Shown: positions 27,197-35,950, counted from the stretch's first letter. The stretch: 64,000 nt of DNA from Fimenecus sp045545735 (GCA_045545735.1 JAZQBM010000001.1:186001-250000); one strand, 5' to 3'. Numbers and translations are program-made. Notes: a model not told the origin generated them from the letters alone.

Positions 27197-28423
27197 ATGA
27201 AAGTTTATGAAGAACTCGTTGCTCGTGGACTTATAGCCCAAGTAACAAATGAAGATGAAATTAAAAATCTTGTAAATGAAGGTAAAGCGGTTTTCTATAT
27301 TGGTTTTGACCCAACTGCTGACAGTTTGCACGTTGGTCACTTTATGGCACTTTGCCTTATGAAAAGATTACAGATGGCGGGTAACAAACCAATTGCACTT
27401 ATCGGTGGTGGTACAGCAATGATTGGTGACCCATCCGGTAGAAGTGATATGCGTCAAATGATGACAAAAGAAACAATTCAGCATAACTGCGATTGCTTTA
27501 AGAAACAGATGAGCAGATTTATTGACTTTTCTGATGGTAAAGCACTTATGGTTAATAATGCTGATTGGCTTCTTGACCTTAACTATGTTGATGTACTTCG
27601 TGAGGTTGGTGCTTGTTTCAGCGTTAACAGAATGCTTGCAGCAGAATGTTATAAGCAGAGAATGGAAAAAGGTCTTTCATTCCTTGAATTTAACTATATG
27701 ATTATGCAAAGCTATGACTTTTACGAACTCTTCCAGAAATATGGTTGTAATATGCAGTTTGGTGGCGACGACCAATGGAGCAATATGCTTGGCGGTACTG
27801 AACTTATCCGTAGAAAACTCGGTAAAGATGCACATGCTATGACAATTACTCTTCTTCTTAACTCAGAAGGTAAGAAGATGGGCAAAACACAGTCTGGTGC
27901 AGTTTGGCTTGACCCAGAAAAGACATCTCCATTCGATTTCTATCAGTACTGGAGAAATGTTGATGATGCTGACGTTCTTAAATGTATCAGAATGCTTACA
28001 TTCTTACCAATGGAAGAAATCGAAAAGATGGATTCTTGGGAAGGTAGTCAGCTCAATACTGCTAAAGAAATCCTTGCATTTGAACTTACAAAGCTTGTTC
28101 ACGGCGAAGAAGAGGCAAATAAGGCACAAGAAGGCGCAAGAGCACTTTTCTCAGGTAAAGGTAATACAGAGAATATGCCAACCGTAGAACTCACTACAGA
28201 TGATTTTAACAACGATAGTGTGCTTGTATCAGATATTATGATTAAAGCAGGTATAGCAAAGTCAAAAGGTGAGTGCAGAAGACTTATCGAGCAAGGTGGC
28301 GTATCTGTTGATGATGAAAAGGTTACAGAGCCATTCAAAGCACTTACAAAAGCTGATTTTGAAAAAGGATATGTAATCATTAAGAAAGGCAAAAAAGTCT
28401 TCTATAAGGCAATTTTAGCGTAA
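27197..28423 (+). CDS. tyrS: Tyrosyl-tRNA synthetase
   Basis: A 408-residue class I synthetase charging tRNA-Tyr. HIGH-type motif LHVGH near residue 46, KMSKS-type motif KMGKT near 231, and a C-terminal S4 domain (GECRRLIEQGGVSVDDEKV). Strong AGGAGG ribosome-binding site. Controlled by the T-box leader just upstream. Confidence 0.97.
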   Translation: MKVYEELVARGLIAQVTNEDEIKNLVNEGKAVFYIGFDPTADSLHVGHFMALCLMKRLQMAGNKPIALIGGGTAMIGDPSGRSDMRQMMTKETIQHNCDCFKKQMSRFIDFSDGKALMVNNADWLLDLNYVDVLREVGACFSVNRMLAAECYKQRMEKGLSFLEFNYMIMQSYDFYELFQKYGCNMQFGGDDQWSNMLGGTELIRRKLGKDAHAMTITLLLNSEGKKMGKTQSGAVWLDPEKTSPFDFYQYWRNVDDADVLKCIRMLTFLPMEEIEKMDSWEGSQLNTAKEILAFELTKLVHGEEEANKAQEGARALFSGKGNTENMPTVELTTDDFNNDSVLVSDIMIKAGIAKSKGECRRLIEQGGVSVDDEKVTEPFKALTKADFEKGYVIIKKGKKVFYKAILA

Positions 28424-28440
28424 TAACGATATATAAACAA

Positions 28441-28472
28441 AAAGGCTTACTGAAACTAGTCAGTAAGCCTTT
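28441..28472. terminator. Bidirectional terminator, tyrS / dap operon
   Basis: A perfect 13-bp stem: AAAGGCTTACTGA (28441-28453) with TCAGTAAGCCTTT (28460-28472), loop of six. The T run is better on the minus strand (five T's) than on the plus strand, so it chiefly serves the dap operon. Confidence 0.85.
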
Positions 28473-28485
28473 AATGTTTATTTGA

Positions 28486-28938
28486 TTATGAGTTAAGTGC
28501 TGAATAAACGGCGTCGCCGTCGTGGCTATAAACAAGAACTGAAATATCAACTTCGGAAGTTGTAATCATTCTAACTTCAACACCAGTTTCTGCAATTGCA
28601 GAGAATACTTTTGATGCAACGCCCGGACAATTTTTCATCCCTTCGCCAAAAACTGAAATCTTTGTGTTACCACTACTGATTGCAAGTTTTAATTCAGGGT
28701 GAAGTTCACGAAGTTTTGAAGCAGTTTCAAAAACTTTTCCTAAGTCATCATCATTTACTGTGAATGAAAGATTTGATGTTTTTCCTTGTGGCGGATTTTG
28801 TGAAATCATATCAACATCAATTCCTGCATTTGAGAGCATTTCAAAAATCTGTGCAACAACTTTGAAATCAGCAGGGGAATCGTTAATAGAAATAAGTGTT
28901 ACATTTTCAATTACTGTAATATTATCAATATTTTTCAT
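28486..28938 (-). CDS. Stand-alone double-ACT protein resembling the aspartokinase regulatory domain
   Basis: A 150-residue protein made of two ACT domains, matching the C-terminal regulatory part of aspartokinase: first ACT about 8-75 (IFEMLSNAGIDVDMISQNPP, LSFTV), second about 85-150 (KISVFGEGMKNCPGVASKVF, VEVRMITTSEVDISVLV). No kinase domain is attached and the upstream gene is dapB, so this is not a frameshifted lysC. It has its own AAGGAGG and ATG. In Bacillus, aspartokinase II has a beta subunit of about this size made from an internal start; this gene could supply an equivalent subunit or act as a lysine/threonine sensor. Last gene of the asd-dapA-dapB operon. Confidence 0.9.
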   Translation of the reverse strand: MKNIDNITVIENVTLISINDSPADFKVVAQIFEMLSNAGIDVDMISQNPPQGKTSNLSFTVNDDDLGKVFETASKLRELHPELKLAISSGNTKISVFGEGMKNCPGVASKVFSAIAETGVEVRMITTSEVDISVLVYSHDGDAVYSALNS

Positions 28939-28950
28939 TATAAATCCTCC

Positions 28951-29703
28951 TTATTCGTTAACAAGGTCTTTCATTGAGTAAAATCCCGGTTCTTTACCTA
29001 CAAGGAATAATCCTGCATTAACTGAACCATTTGCAAATAACTGTTTTGAATATGCTGAGTGTGAAATCTTGATTACTTCATCAGGACCTGCAAAGATTAT
29101 TTCGTGTTCACCAACGATTGTGCCACCACGAACTGCGTGAATACCAATTTCGTTTTTTGTTCGTTTCATTCTCTTTGAATGACGGTCAAATTCATAAATT
29201 GGCTTTTCATCGAGTGCTTCTGAAATTGAATCAGCAAGCATTAATGCAGTACCACTTGGGGCATCGATTTTTTGATTATGATGTGCCTCAACAATTTCAA
29301 TATCAAAACTACCTTGAAGTACCTTTGCAGCCTTTTTTGCAAGTTCAGAAACAAGACTTACACCAATTGACATATTTGCTGAGAAGAAAAGGGGAACATC
29401 ATTGGAAATGGTTTTAATATCTTCAATTTGTTGCTCATTAAGTCCTGTTGTAGCAATTACAGCAGGGATTTTCTTTTCTTTGGCAAATGCAAGTAAATCT
29501 TCAAGCACTGACGGATGTGAAAAGTCAATAATCACATCTGCATCAACATTGATATCATTAAATGATTTGAAAATAGGGAATGAGCATTCAGCTGTTGCCA
29601 AATCAATACCTGCAACTATTTCACAATCAGTTCTGTTTCCAACGCAAGCAGTAATTGCTTTGCCCATTTTGCCCAAAGCACCGCTTAAAATAATCCTTGT
29701 CAT
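28951..29703 (-). CDS. dapB: 4-hydroxy-tetrahydrodipicolinate reductase
   Basis: A 250-residue NAD(P)H-dependent reductase of lysine/diaminopimelate synthesis. GALGKMGKAI at the N terminus binds the nucleotide; EAHHNQKIDAPSGTA is the conserved catalytic His/Lys segment. Also needed for spore dipicolinate through its substrate pool. Middle of the lysine-riboswitch operon. Confidence 0.97.
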   Translation of the reverse strand: MTRIILSGALGKMGKAITACVGNRTDCEIVAGIDLATAECSFPIFKSFNDINVDADVIIDFSHPSVLEDLLAFAKEKKIPAVIATTGLNEQQIEDIKTISNDVPLFFSANMSIGVSLVSELAKKAAKVLQGSFDIEIVEAHHNQKIDAPSGTALMLADSISEALDEKPIYEFDRHSKRMKRTKNEIGIHAVRGGTIVGEHEIIFAGPDEVIKISHSAYSKQLFANGSVNAGLFLVGKEPGFYSMKDLVNE

Positions 29704-29725
29704 TTTTTCACGTCCAAAATTATAA

Positions 29726-30616
29726 TCAGATTAAGTTATACTTTTTAAGTACAGCTTCAAGTTTCGCAGTTTTTGCGTCATCCATTTCACAAAGTGGCAT
29801 TCGAAGTGGACCAACATCAAAGCCCATCATCTGCATCGCAACCTTTACAGGAATTGGATTAACATCCATAAACATTGCATTGATAAGTTCAAGATATTTA
29901 AGCTGAAGTTCAGCACTTTCTTTTACTTTGCCCTCAAGATAAAGAGCAGGAATATCATGTGCAAGTTTTGGACAGATATTTGAAAGAACAGAAATAACAC
30001 CTTTACCGCCAAGTGACATAAGAGGTACAATCTGGTCGTCATTACCTGAATATACATCAAGTTTGTCACCGCAAAGAGCGATTGTTTCAGCAATCTGTGA
30101 AATATTTCCGCTTGCTTCTTTTGTTGCGATAATGTTCTTATGCTCGCAAAGTTCTGCATATGTAGATGGAAGCACATTAACACCAGTTCTGCTTGGAACA
30201 TTATAAATAATAATTGGCTTTGTAACGTTGTCAGCAATAGCATTGTAATGCTTTACAAGACCACGCTGTGAGCATTTGTTGTAATATGGAGTAACTACAA
30301 GCATTGCGTCAGCACCTGCTTTTTCAGCATCTTGAGAAAGCTCAATAGCATAAGCAGTTTCGTTACTACCTGTACCTGCAATAACAGGAATTCTATGGTT
30401 TACAACATCACAAGTGAACTTAATAACATCAGAATGTTCCTGTGGTGTAAGAGTTGCACTTTCACCAGTAGTGCCACAGATAACGATAGAATCTGTGTGA
30501 TTTTCAATATGGAATTCAAGAAGTTTTTCAAGTGCGTCATAGTTGACACTTAAATCATCTTTAAAAGGCGTTACAATTGCAACCCCACAACCTGTAAAAA
30601 TAGGATTATTACTCAT
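29726..30616 (-). CDS. dapA: 4-hydroxy-tetrahydrodipicolinate synthase
   Basis: A 296-residue class I aldolase-type TIM barrel condensing pyruvate with aspartate semialdehyde. GTTGESATLTPQEH carries the hydroxyl relay Thr pair, YNVPSRTGVN the catalytic Tyr and Arg, and IIATKEASGN the Schiff-base Lys. AAGGAG precedes its ATG. Confidence 0.97.
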   Translation of the reverse strand: MSNNPIFTGCGVAIVTPFKDDLSVNYDALEKLLEFHIENHTDSIVICGTTGESATLTPQEHSDVIKFTCDVVNHRIPVIAGTGSNETAYAIELSQDAEKAGADAMLVVTPYYNKCSQRGLVKHYNAIADNVTKPIIIYNVPSRTGVNVLPSTYAELCEHKNIIATKEASGNISQIAETIALCGDKLDVYSGNDDQIVPLMSLGGKGVISVLSNICPKLAHDIPALYLEGKVKESAELQLKYLELINAMFMDVNPIPVKVAMQMMGFDVGPLRMPLCEMDDAKTAKLEAVLKKYNLI

Positions 30617-30628
30617 AATAAACTCTCC

Positions 30629-31708
30629 TTAGTCCATATAACCTTCTGCACAAAGAAGTTCTGCCATAAGAACAGCACCACCTGCAGCACCGCGAAGTGT
30701 GTTATGTGAAAGACAAACAAATTTGTAATCATATTGTGTATCTTCACGAAGACGACCTACTGAAATTGCCATACCGCCTTCAAGGTCACGCTGAAGTTTT
30801 GTCTGTGGCATATTATCTTCTTCAAAATAGTGAAGGAACTGCTTTGGAGCGTGTGGAAGTTCTAATTCCTGAGCACGACCTGCAAAGTCCTTCCATATAT
30901 TTAATATTTCTTCTTTTGATGGTTTATTCTCAAATCTTACGAATACTGCACCCATATGACCATTTGAAACAGGAACACGAATGCACTGTGCTGTAAAGTT
31001 TGGAGAATCAGCAGGAACAATTTTGTCACCTTCAACTTTACCCCAAATCTTAAGTGGCTCTTTTTCACTCTTTTCTTCTTCGCCACCAATGAATGGAATT
31101 ACATTGTCAATCATTTCTGGCCAAGTTTGGAATGTTTTTCCTGCACCTGAAATTGCCTGATATGTGCAAACAAGAACATCTTTAATACCAAACTTTGAAA
31201 GAGGGTAGAGGGCAGGAACATAACTTTGAAGTGAGCAGTTTGATTTTACTGCAATAAAACCACGTTTAGTTCCAAGACGTTTTCTTTGTGCAGGAATGAT
31301 TTTTGCATGGTCTGCATTAAGTTCAGGAACAATCATTGGAACATCAGGAGTATGTCTGTGAGCACTGTTGTTTGAAATTACAGGACATTCAGCTTTTGCG
31401 TAAGCTTCTTCTAAAGCCTTGATTTCATCTTTCTTCATATCAACTGCACAGAATACAAAGTCAACCTGTGATGCGATTTTCTGGATATCTGCAGTAGCGT
31501 CCATAACTACAATATCTTTCATAGCTTCAGGAATTTCAACATCCATACACCATTTAGCACCTACAGCATCAGAATATTTCTTACCTGCTGAACGTGGACT
31601 TGCTGCTAAAACTTTTACGTCGAACCAAGGATGGTTATCAAGAAGTGTCATAAAACGTTGACCAACCATACCAGTTGCACCAATTACACCTACATTATAC
31701 TTTTTCAC
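30629..31708 (-). CDS. asd: Aspartate-semialdehyde dehydrogenase
   Basis: A 359-residue NADP-dependent dehydrogenase reducing aspartyl phosphate. GATGMVGQRF binds NADP, the nucleophile Cys is in KSNCSLQSYV and ISGAGKTFQ follows; the length and NCSLQ variant suit the archaeal/fungal-like ASADH type rather than the E. coli type. GTG at 31708 has GGAGG upstream. First gene of the operon, directly behind the lysine riboswitch. No aspartokinase catalytic gene is in the operon. Confidence 0.96.
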   Translation of the reverse strand: MKKYNVGVIGATGMVGQRFMTLLDNHPWFDVKVLAASPRSAGKKYSDAVGAKWCMDVEIPEAMKDIVVMDATADIQKIASQVDFVFCAVDMKKDEIKALEEAYAKAECPVISNNSAHRHTPDVPMIVPELNADHAKIIPAQRKRLGTKRGFIAVKSNCSLQSYVPALYPLSKFGIKDVLVCTYQAISGAGKTFQTWPEMIDNVIPFIGGEEEKSEKEPLKIWGKVEGDKIVPADSPNFTAQCIRVPVSNGHMGAVFVRFENKPSKEEILNIWKDFAGRAQELELPHAPKQFLHYFEEDNMPQTKLQRDLEGGMAISVGRLREDTQYDYKFVCLSHNTLRGAAGGAVLMAELLCAEGYMD

Positions 31709-31747
31709 TTGAAATTACCTCCAAATAATGATATTATATCATTCGTT

Positions 31748-31992
31748 ATAAAAAATCAGTAATGATTATGCCACCATTACTGAATAAAAATACAAAGTAT
31801 TACGGACTTGTGTCATAATACGAAAGCACTCCATCAATAAATGATGACAGTTGCATTACTGTTAATAATACAACCAGAAAAATCAAATCCCAAGCCCTGT
31901 TTTTTCTTCGGCAACAAACCCTTTCACGTTTTATCAAAAACCCTTGGGAGTTTCAAAAACGATACTGATTTTTGTTGCACCTCAATCGCTCT
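31748..31992 (-). promoter_or_regulatory. Lysine riboswitch (L-box) with terminator, upstream of asd
   Basis: On the minus strand the leader reads with the L-box conserved blocks in order: TTGAGGTGC, ATCAGTATCG, GAAAGGGTTTGTTGCCGAAG, GGTTGTATTA, AATGCAACTGTCATC and GATGGAGTGCTTTC, about 170 nt (31992-31823). P1 can form from AGAGC (31992-31988) and GCTTT (31827-31823). A terminator follows: 31783-31775 pairs with 31764-31756 (TCAGTAATG/CATTACTGA) before a T run to 31749. Lysine should cause termination before asd-dapA-dapB. This accounts for the 355-bp gap between asd and queA. Confidence 0.9.
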
Positions 31993-32000
31993 AATATAAT
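31972..32000 (+). promoter_or_regulatory. Predicted promoter toward queA, sharing its -10 with the asd promoter
   Basis: TTGTTG (31972-31977), 17-bp spacer, TATAAT (31995-32000). The -10 overlaps the minus-strand -10 (31996-32001) almost completely. Confidence 0.45.
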
Positions 32001-32024
32001 ACCATTCTAGAGCCTTTGTGTCAA
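31996..32024 (-). promoter_or_regulatory. Predicted sigma-A promoter of the lysine-riboswitch transcript
   Basis: Minus strand TTGACA (32024-32019), 17-bp spacer, TATTAT (32001-31996), placed just upstream of the L-box. Confidence 0.75.
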
Positions 32025-32063
32025 ACATTTTTAACATTTTCTATATTTTTACGGAGAAACCCT

Positions 32064-33092
32064 ATGAAAAAATCTGATTTTTATTACGATTTGCCCAAAG
32101 AATTGATTGCACAAACTCCAATTGAGCCTCGTGACCACTCAAGAATGATGGTAATATCTAGAAAAAATGATACAATTGAACATAAACATTTCTATGATTT
32201 TATTGATTATTTAAATCCGGGTGACTGTCTAATATTAAATAATACAAGAGTTCTTCCTGCACGTATTTACGGCGTAAAAAAAGATACTGGTGCCGTTGTT
32301 GAGTTTTTACTTCTCAATAATCTTGGTAATGACCGTTGGGAAACTATTACCGGACCGGGTAAGCGTGCAAAAATCGATACAGAATTCACATTTGGTAATG
32401 GAATTCTTTCTTGTAAGATTGAAGAAGTCCTTGAAAATGGCAATAGAATTGCAAAATTCAGTTATGACGCATCAAATATTTACGAAGTTCTTGATAAAGT
32501 AGGCGAAATGCCATTACCACATTATATTACTGAAAAACTCCAAGATAAAGAGCGTTATCAGACAGTTTATTCAAAAGAATTAGGTTCAGCCGCTGCACCA
32601 ACAGCAGGACTTCATTTTACTGATGAAATTATAGCTAAAATTCAAGATAAAGGCATAAAAATTGGATATGTTACTTTGCACGTGGGAATTGGCACATTTA
32701 GACCAGTTAAAGCAGAAAATATTGAAGACCACGAAATGCATGCTGAACATTATCACATTCCCAAAGAAACTGCTGATTTAATCAATGAAACCAAGAAAAA
32801 TGGTGGCAGAGTTATTGGCGTTGGTACTACTTGTTGCAGAACACTTGAAAGTGTAATGCAAAGTCAGGGCGAAATGAAAGAATTTGATGACTGGACAAGT
32901 ATTTTTATTTATCCTGGCTACAAATTTAAGTGTATTGACGCTTTACTCACAAATTTCCATTTGCCTGAAAGTACACTTATAATGCTTGTTTCTGCATTGT
33001 ATGACAGAGAAAAAGTTTTAGATGCTTACAATACTGCTGTTCATGAAAAATACAGATTTTTCTCATTTGGCGATTGTATGTTTATTTGTTAA
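32064..33092 (+). CDS. queA: S-adenosylmethionine:tRNA ribosyltransferase-isomerase
   Basis: A 342-residue QueA that transfers the ribosyl part of AdoMet to preQ1-modified tRNA, giving epoxyqueuosine. Signatures: SDFYYDLPKELIAQTP, NNTRVLPARI, AAPTAGLHFT and LHVGIGTFRPV. ATG at 32064 has ACGGAG upstream; the longer frame from 32016 would include the promoter region. Operon with tgt, the preceding step of queuosine synthesis. Confidence 0.97.
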   Translation: MKKSDFYYDLPKELIAQTPIEPRDHSRMMVISRKNDTIEHKHFYDFIDYLNPGDCLILNNTRVLPARIYGVKKDTGAVVEFLLLNNLGNDRWETITGPGKRAKIDTEFTFGNGILSCKIEEVLENGNRIAKFSYDASNIYEVLDKVGEMPLPHYITEKLQDKERYQTVYSKELGSAAAPTAGLHFTDEIIAKIQDKGIKIGYVTLHVGIGTFRPVKAENIEDHEMHAEHYHIPKETADLINETKKNGGRVIGVGTTCCRTLESVMQSQGEMKEFDDWTSIFIYPGYKFKCIDALLTNFHLPESTLIMLVSALYDREKVLDAYNTAVHEKYRFFSFGDCMFIC

Positions 33093-33101
33093 GGAGTAAT
33101 T

Positions 33102-34232
33102 ATGTATATACTTATTAAAAAATGCGGAAATGCTCGCAGAGGAGAGTTTCATACCGTTCACGGTACAATACAAACTCCTGCTTTTATGAATGTTGCTACT
33201 CAAGGTGCAATTAAAGGTGGAGTTTCTGCTTTTGACTTGAAAGATATTGATTGTCAGGTACAGTTATGCAATACTTATCATTTGCACTTAAGACCGACTG
33301 ATTCTCTCGTTAAAGAAATGGGTGGACTTCACAAGTTTACAGGCTGGAATGGTCCAATTCTTACTGATAGTGGTGGGTTTCAAGTATTCTCACTTGCATC
33401 ACTTCGCAAAATCAAAGAAGAAGGTGTATATTTTTCTTCACACATTGATGGTCATAAGATTTTTATGGGTCCTGAAGAAAGTATGCAAATTCAATCAAAT
33501 TTAGGCTCAACTATTGCAATGGCTTTTGATGAGTGTGTTGAAAACCCTGCAAAATATGAATATTCAAAGCAGTCTTGTGAAAGAACTACAAGATGGCTTG
33601 TTCGTTGTAAAACAGAGATGGAAAGACTTAATTCTTTACCTGATACAATCAATAAAAATCAATTGCTTTTTGGTATAAATCAAGGTTGCACTTTCGATGA
33701 TTTGAGAGTTCAACATATGAAAGAAATCGCAAAACTTGACCTTGATGGTTATGCAATTGGTGGTCTTGCCGTTGGCGAGCCTAAAGAAGATATGTATCGT
33801 ATTATTTCTGCTGTTGAACCGTATATGCCTGCTGATAAAATTAGATATTTAATGGGTGTGGGCACTCCCGGCAATATTTTGGAAGGTGTAAGAAGGGGAG
33901 TTGACCTTTTCGATTGTGTTATGCCAAGCAGAAATGCTCGTCATGGTCACCTTTTCACAGATGCAGGAATTATTAATATTAATAATAAAAAGTATGAAAA
34001 AGATGAGTTGCCAATCGACCCTGAATGTAATTGTCCAACTTGTCAAAAACATTCACGTGCTTATATAAGACACTTGTTTAAAGCTCAAGAAATTCTTGCA
34101 ATGCGACTTTGCGTAATGCATAATTTATATTTCTACAATAATCTTATGAGAAGAATTCGTGATGCCCTTGATAATGACACATTTGATGAGTTTTACAATA
34201 AATATGTTGACAGATTAGATACGCGAATTTAA
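33102..34232 (+). CDS. tgt: tRNA-guanine transglycosylase
   Basis: A 376-residue Tgt inserting preQ1 at the tRNA wobble position. DSGGFQVFSL carries the general-base Asp, FDCVMPSRNARHG the nucleophile Asp, and the zinc site is CNCPTC with a later C/H in the MRLCVMHN region. AAGGAG precedes the ATG. Follows queA and precedes yajC, the usual Firmicutes order. Confidence 0.97.
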   Translation: MYILIKKCGNARRGEFHTVHGTIQTPAFMNVATQGAIKGGVSAFDLKDIDCQVQLCNTYHLHLRPTDSLVKEMGGLHKFTGWNGPILTDSGGFQVFSLASLRKIKEEGVYFSSHIDGHKIFMGPEESMQIQSNLGSTIAMAFDECVENPAKYEYSKQSCERTTRWLVRCKTEMERLNSLPDTINKNQLLFGINQGCTFDDLRVQHMKEIAKLDLDGYAIGGLAVGEPKEDMYRIISAVEPYMPADKIRYLMGVGTPGNILEGVRRGVDLFDCVMPSRNARHGHLFTDAGIININNKKYEKDELPIDPECNCPTCQKHSRAYIRHLFKAQEILAMRLCVMHNLYFYNNLMRRIRDALDNDTFDEFYNKYVDRLDTRI

Positions 34233-34271
34233 TCAACAGTTTTTAATTATTTGTAAATTTTTGAAAATTGC

Positions 34272-34300
34272 TTGCAAAATATACAATTATTATGTATAAT
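34272..34300 (+). promoter_or_regulatory. Predicted sigma-A promoter of yajC
   Basis: TTGCAA (34272-34277), 17-bp spacer, TATAAT (34295-34300) in the 110-bp gap after tgt; yajC can thus be transcribed apart from queA-tgt. Confidence 0.65.
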
Positions 34301-34342
34301 AAGCAAGTTGACATTTAATTCAATTTTTGGAGGATATTAGAA

Positions 34343-34765
34343 ATGACAAACTTTTTAACTTTTGCTATGATGAGTGGTGCTGGTGCAAGCGGTGAAGGTG
34401 CACAGCAGAGTGGCTCATTCTCAATGATTATTATGATGGCAGTTCTTTTTGCTGCTATGTATTTCTTCACAATCAGACCACAGAAGAAACAGCAGAAAAT
34501 GGAGCAGGAACTTCGCGAAAATACACAGATTGGTGATGAAATCACAACAATCGGCGGTATTTGTGGTAAGGTTGTAGCAGTTAAAGACGATACAATCGTT
34601 CTTGAAACAGGTTCTGACAGAGTTAAGATTAAGTTCAAAAAATATGCTATTCAAACTAACCACACAGCTAACGAAAAAATTCAGGCTGAACGTGAAGCTG
34701 CAAAAGCTGCAATGGAAGAAAAGAAAAAAGAAAAGAAATCTAAGAAAAATAAAGACGAAGAATAA
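34343..34765 (+). CDS. yajC: Preprotein translocase accessory subunit YajC
   Basis: A 140-residue YajC with one N-terminal membrane segment (about 27-46, followed by FTIRPQKKQQKMEQ) and a small soluble domain (GDEITTIGGICGKVVAV). It associates with SecDF-YidC. The Lys/Glu-rich tail (last 30 residues) is longer than in E. coli. Strong TGGAGG ribosome-binding site. Followed by a terminator overlapping the next gene's leader. Confidence 0.95.
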   Translation: MTNFLTFAMMSGAGASGEGAQQSGSFSMIIMMAVLFAAMYFFTIRPQKKQQKMEQELRENTQIGDEITTIGGICGKVVAVKDDTIVLETGSDRVKIKFKKYAIQTNHTANEKIQAEREAAKAAMEEKKKEKKSKKNKDEE

Positions 34766-34784
34766 TTTACTCATAAAAATTCAT

Positions 34785-34822
34785 AATCCCTCATATTCTT
34801 TATTGAATGTGAGGGATTTTTA
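34785..34822 (+). terminator. yajC terminator whose 3' arm holds the next gene's Shine-Dalgarno
   Basis: AATCCCTCATATTC pairs with GAATGTGAGGGATT (one G-T pair), then TTTTT to about 34821. GAGGG at 34811-34815, within the 3' arm, is eight bases before the ATG at 34824. Confidence 0.82.
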
Positions 34823-34823
34823 T

Positions 34824-35237
34824 ATGCGTAAAAAGATATCAAAACGAAAAAACGAATTACCAATCACTACTAAAAATATTATCGGTATTCTAATTTCATG
34901 TGCAGTTGGTCTATTTACAGTAGTTGTTTCAACGTTATTTATATCTTTAATTTTGACAAAATCTTCAGTTATTTCAAATTCAATTGGTGGATTTTTTATT
35001 GGTTGCAATATGGTTTCTGCGTTAATAACTGGTTTCATCGCATCAAAACAGTGTAATTTTAAAGGAATGATTTCTGGTTTAATTACTTCAATTCCATATT
35101 CATTAGGAATTACTATTATTATGTTATTTTTTTCACACGGTCAGTTAAATTTAAAAACAATAGTTTTATATTTAGGTATTGTTATTTGCTCCGTTTTAGG
35201 CGGAATTATTAGTGCAAACACAAAACGCAGAAGATAA
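34824..35237 (+). CDS. Four-helix membrane protein, TIGR04086-like
   Basis: A 137-residue protein with four membrane segments after a very basic N terminus (MRKKISKRKN), ending SANTKRRR. Size, topology and position after queA-tgt-yajC fit the TIGR04086 (YrzE-like) family of unknown function. The frame is open further upstream to 34602 but that region is yajC; ATG at 34824 has GAGGG at the right distance. In many Clostridia the SCIFF peptide and its radical-SAM maturase follow here; they are not present in this window. Confidence 0.7.
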   Translation: MRKKISKRKNELPITTKNIIGILISCAVGLFTVVVSTLFISLILTKSSVISNSIGGFFIGCNMVSALITGFIASKQCNFKGMISGLITSIPYSLGITIIMLFFSHGQLNLKTIVLYLGIVICSVLGGIISANTKRRR

Positions 35238-35255
35238 TACATAAAGGAAAAGATT

Positions 35256-35915
35256 ATGACAAAAGTAATAAGTTTGAGAAAGAAAACAAGTAAAAGAGTT
35301 AACCCACTAATATCAAAAGAAAGAAATCTAAAAAAGTTTAATCAAATTAACGAAGATAAGTTCAAATTGTTATTTCTTTTGGTTTCGGTCATAGGAATTT
35401 TCGCAGGTGCTTTTTGCTACAGAGTATCCAAGAATTCTGAACTATCAGTAATCATTGCGGAAAATTTTAATATTTTAAATTGTGGAGATTTTAAGTCAAT
35501 ATTTTTATACTTAATTAAATTGGATTTAATTTTTATTCTAATTAGTTTCTTTGTGGGCACAAGTTTTATTGGTTCAGGATTATCATTTATTCCACCAATG
35601 TTGAAATGTATATATATAGGCTATTTCAGTGGTTATTTATACAATGATTTTGAATTAAAAGGTGTTTTATTTTGTTTGTTATTGTTGTATCCTTGCTTTG
35701 CAATCACTACAACGTCATTAATATTTGCTTCAAATGAAAATGTATATATGAGTAAATATATATTTAATAGCCTGAATGGAAAAACATCAATTGATAACAT
35801 TTCAATCAAATTGTATTTGCTTAAATACCTGCTATTAATGGTAATTAATATTGTGTGCATTATAATAACTGCATTACTAATTTCGTTTTTAGGACCAAAA
35901 ATCGACATAATATAA
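35256..35915 (+). CDS. SpoIIM-like membrane protein
   Basis: A 219-residue protein with a basic N terminus and five or six membrane segments; VGTSFIGSGLSFIPPMLKCIYIGYF is shaped like the central part of SpoIIM, which drives septal peptidoglycan removal during engulfment with SpoIID and SpoIIP. The place next to a Xer recombinase also fits: spoIIM lies close to xerD in Bacillus. Similarity is remote by eye, and DedA-like or other stage II-type membrane families are alternatives. AAAGGA lies upstream; convergent with the recombinase gene. Confidence 0.55.
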   Translation: MTKVISLRKKTSKRVNPLISKERNLKKFNQINEDKFKLLFLLVSVIGIFAGAFCYRVSKNSELSVIIAENFNILNCGDFKSIFLYLIKLDLIFILISFFVGTSFIGSGLSFIPPMLKCIYIGYFSGYLYNDFELKGVLFCLLLLYPCFAITTTSLIFASNENVYMSKYIFNSLNGKTSIDNISIKLYLLKYLLLMVINIVCIIITALLISFLGPKIDII

Positions 35916-35916
35916 A

Positions 35917-35950
35917 GAGAACCAAGTCAAATAAGACTTGGTTCTTCATT
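35917..35950. terminator. Bidirectional terminator, SpoIIM-like gene / recombinase
   Basis: GAACCAAGTC (35919-35928) pairs perfectly with GACTTGGTTC (35935-35944), loop AAATAA, with a T-rich tail on each side. Confidence 0.8.

Noticed and set aside
34602..34823. Longer frame for the TIGR04086-like gene
   Set aside because: It overlaps yajC in another frame and has no family similarity.
35238..35260. SCIFF peptide and maturase expected after yajC in Clostridia
   Set aside because: No six-cysteine small peptide frame or radical-SAM partner is present in this interval.
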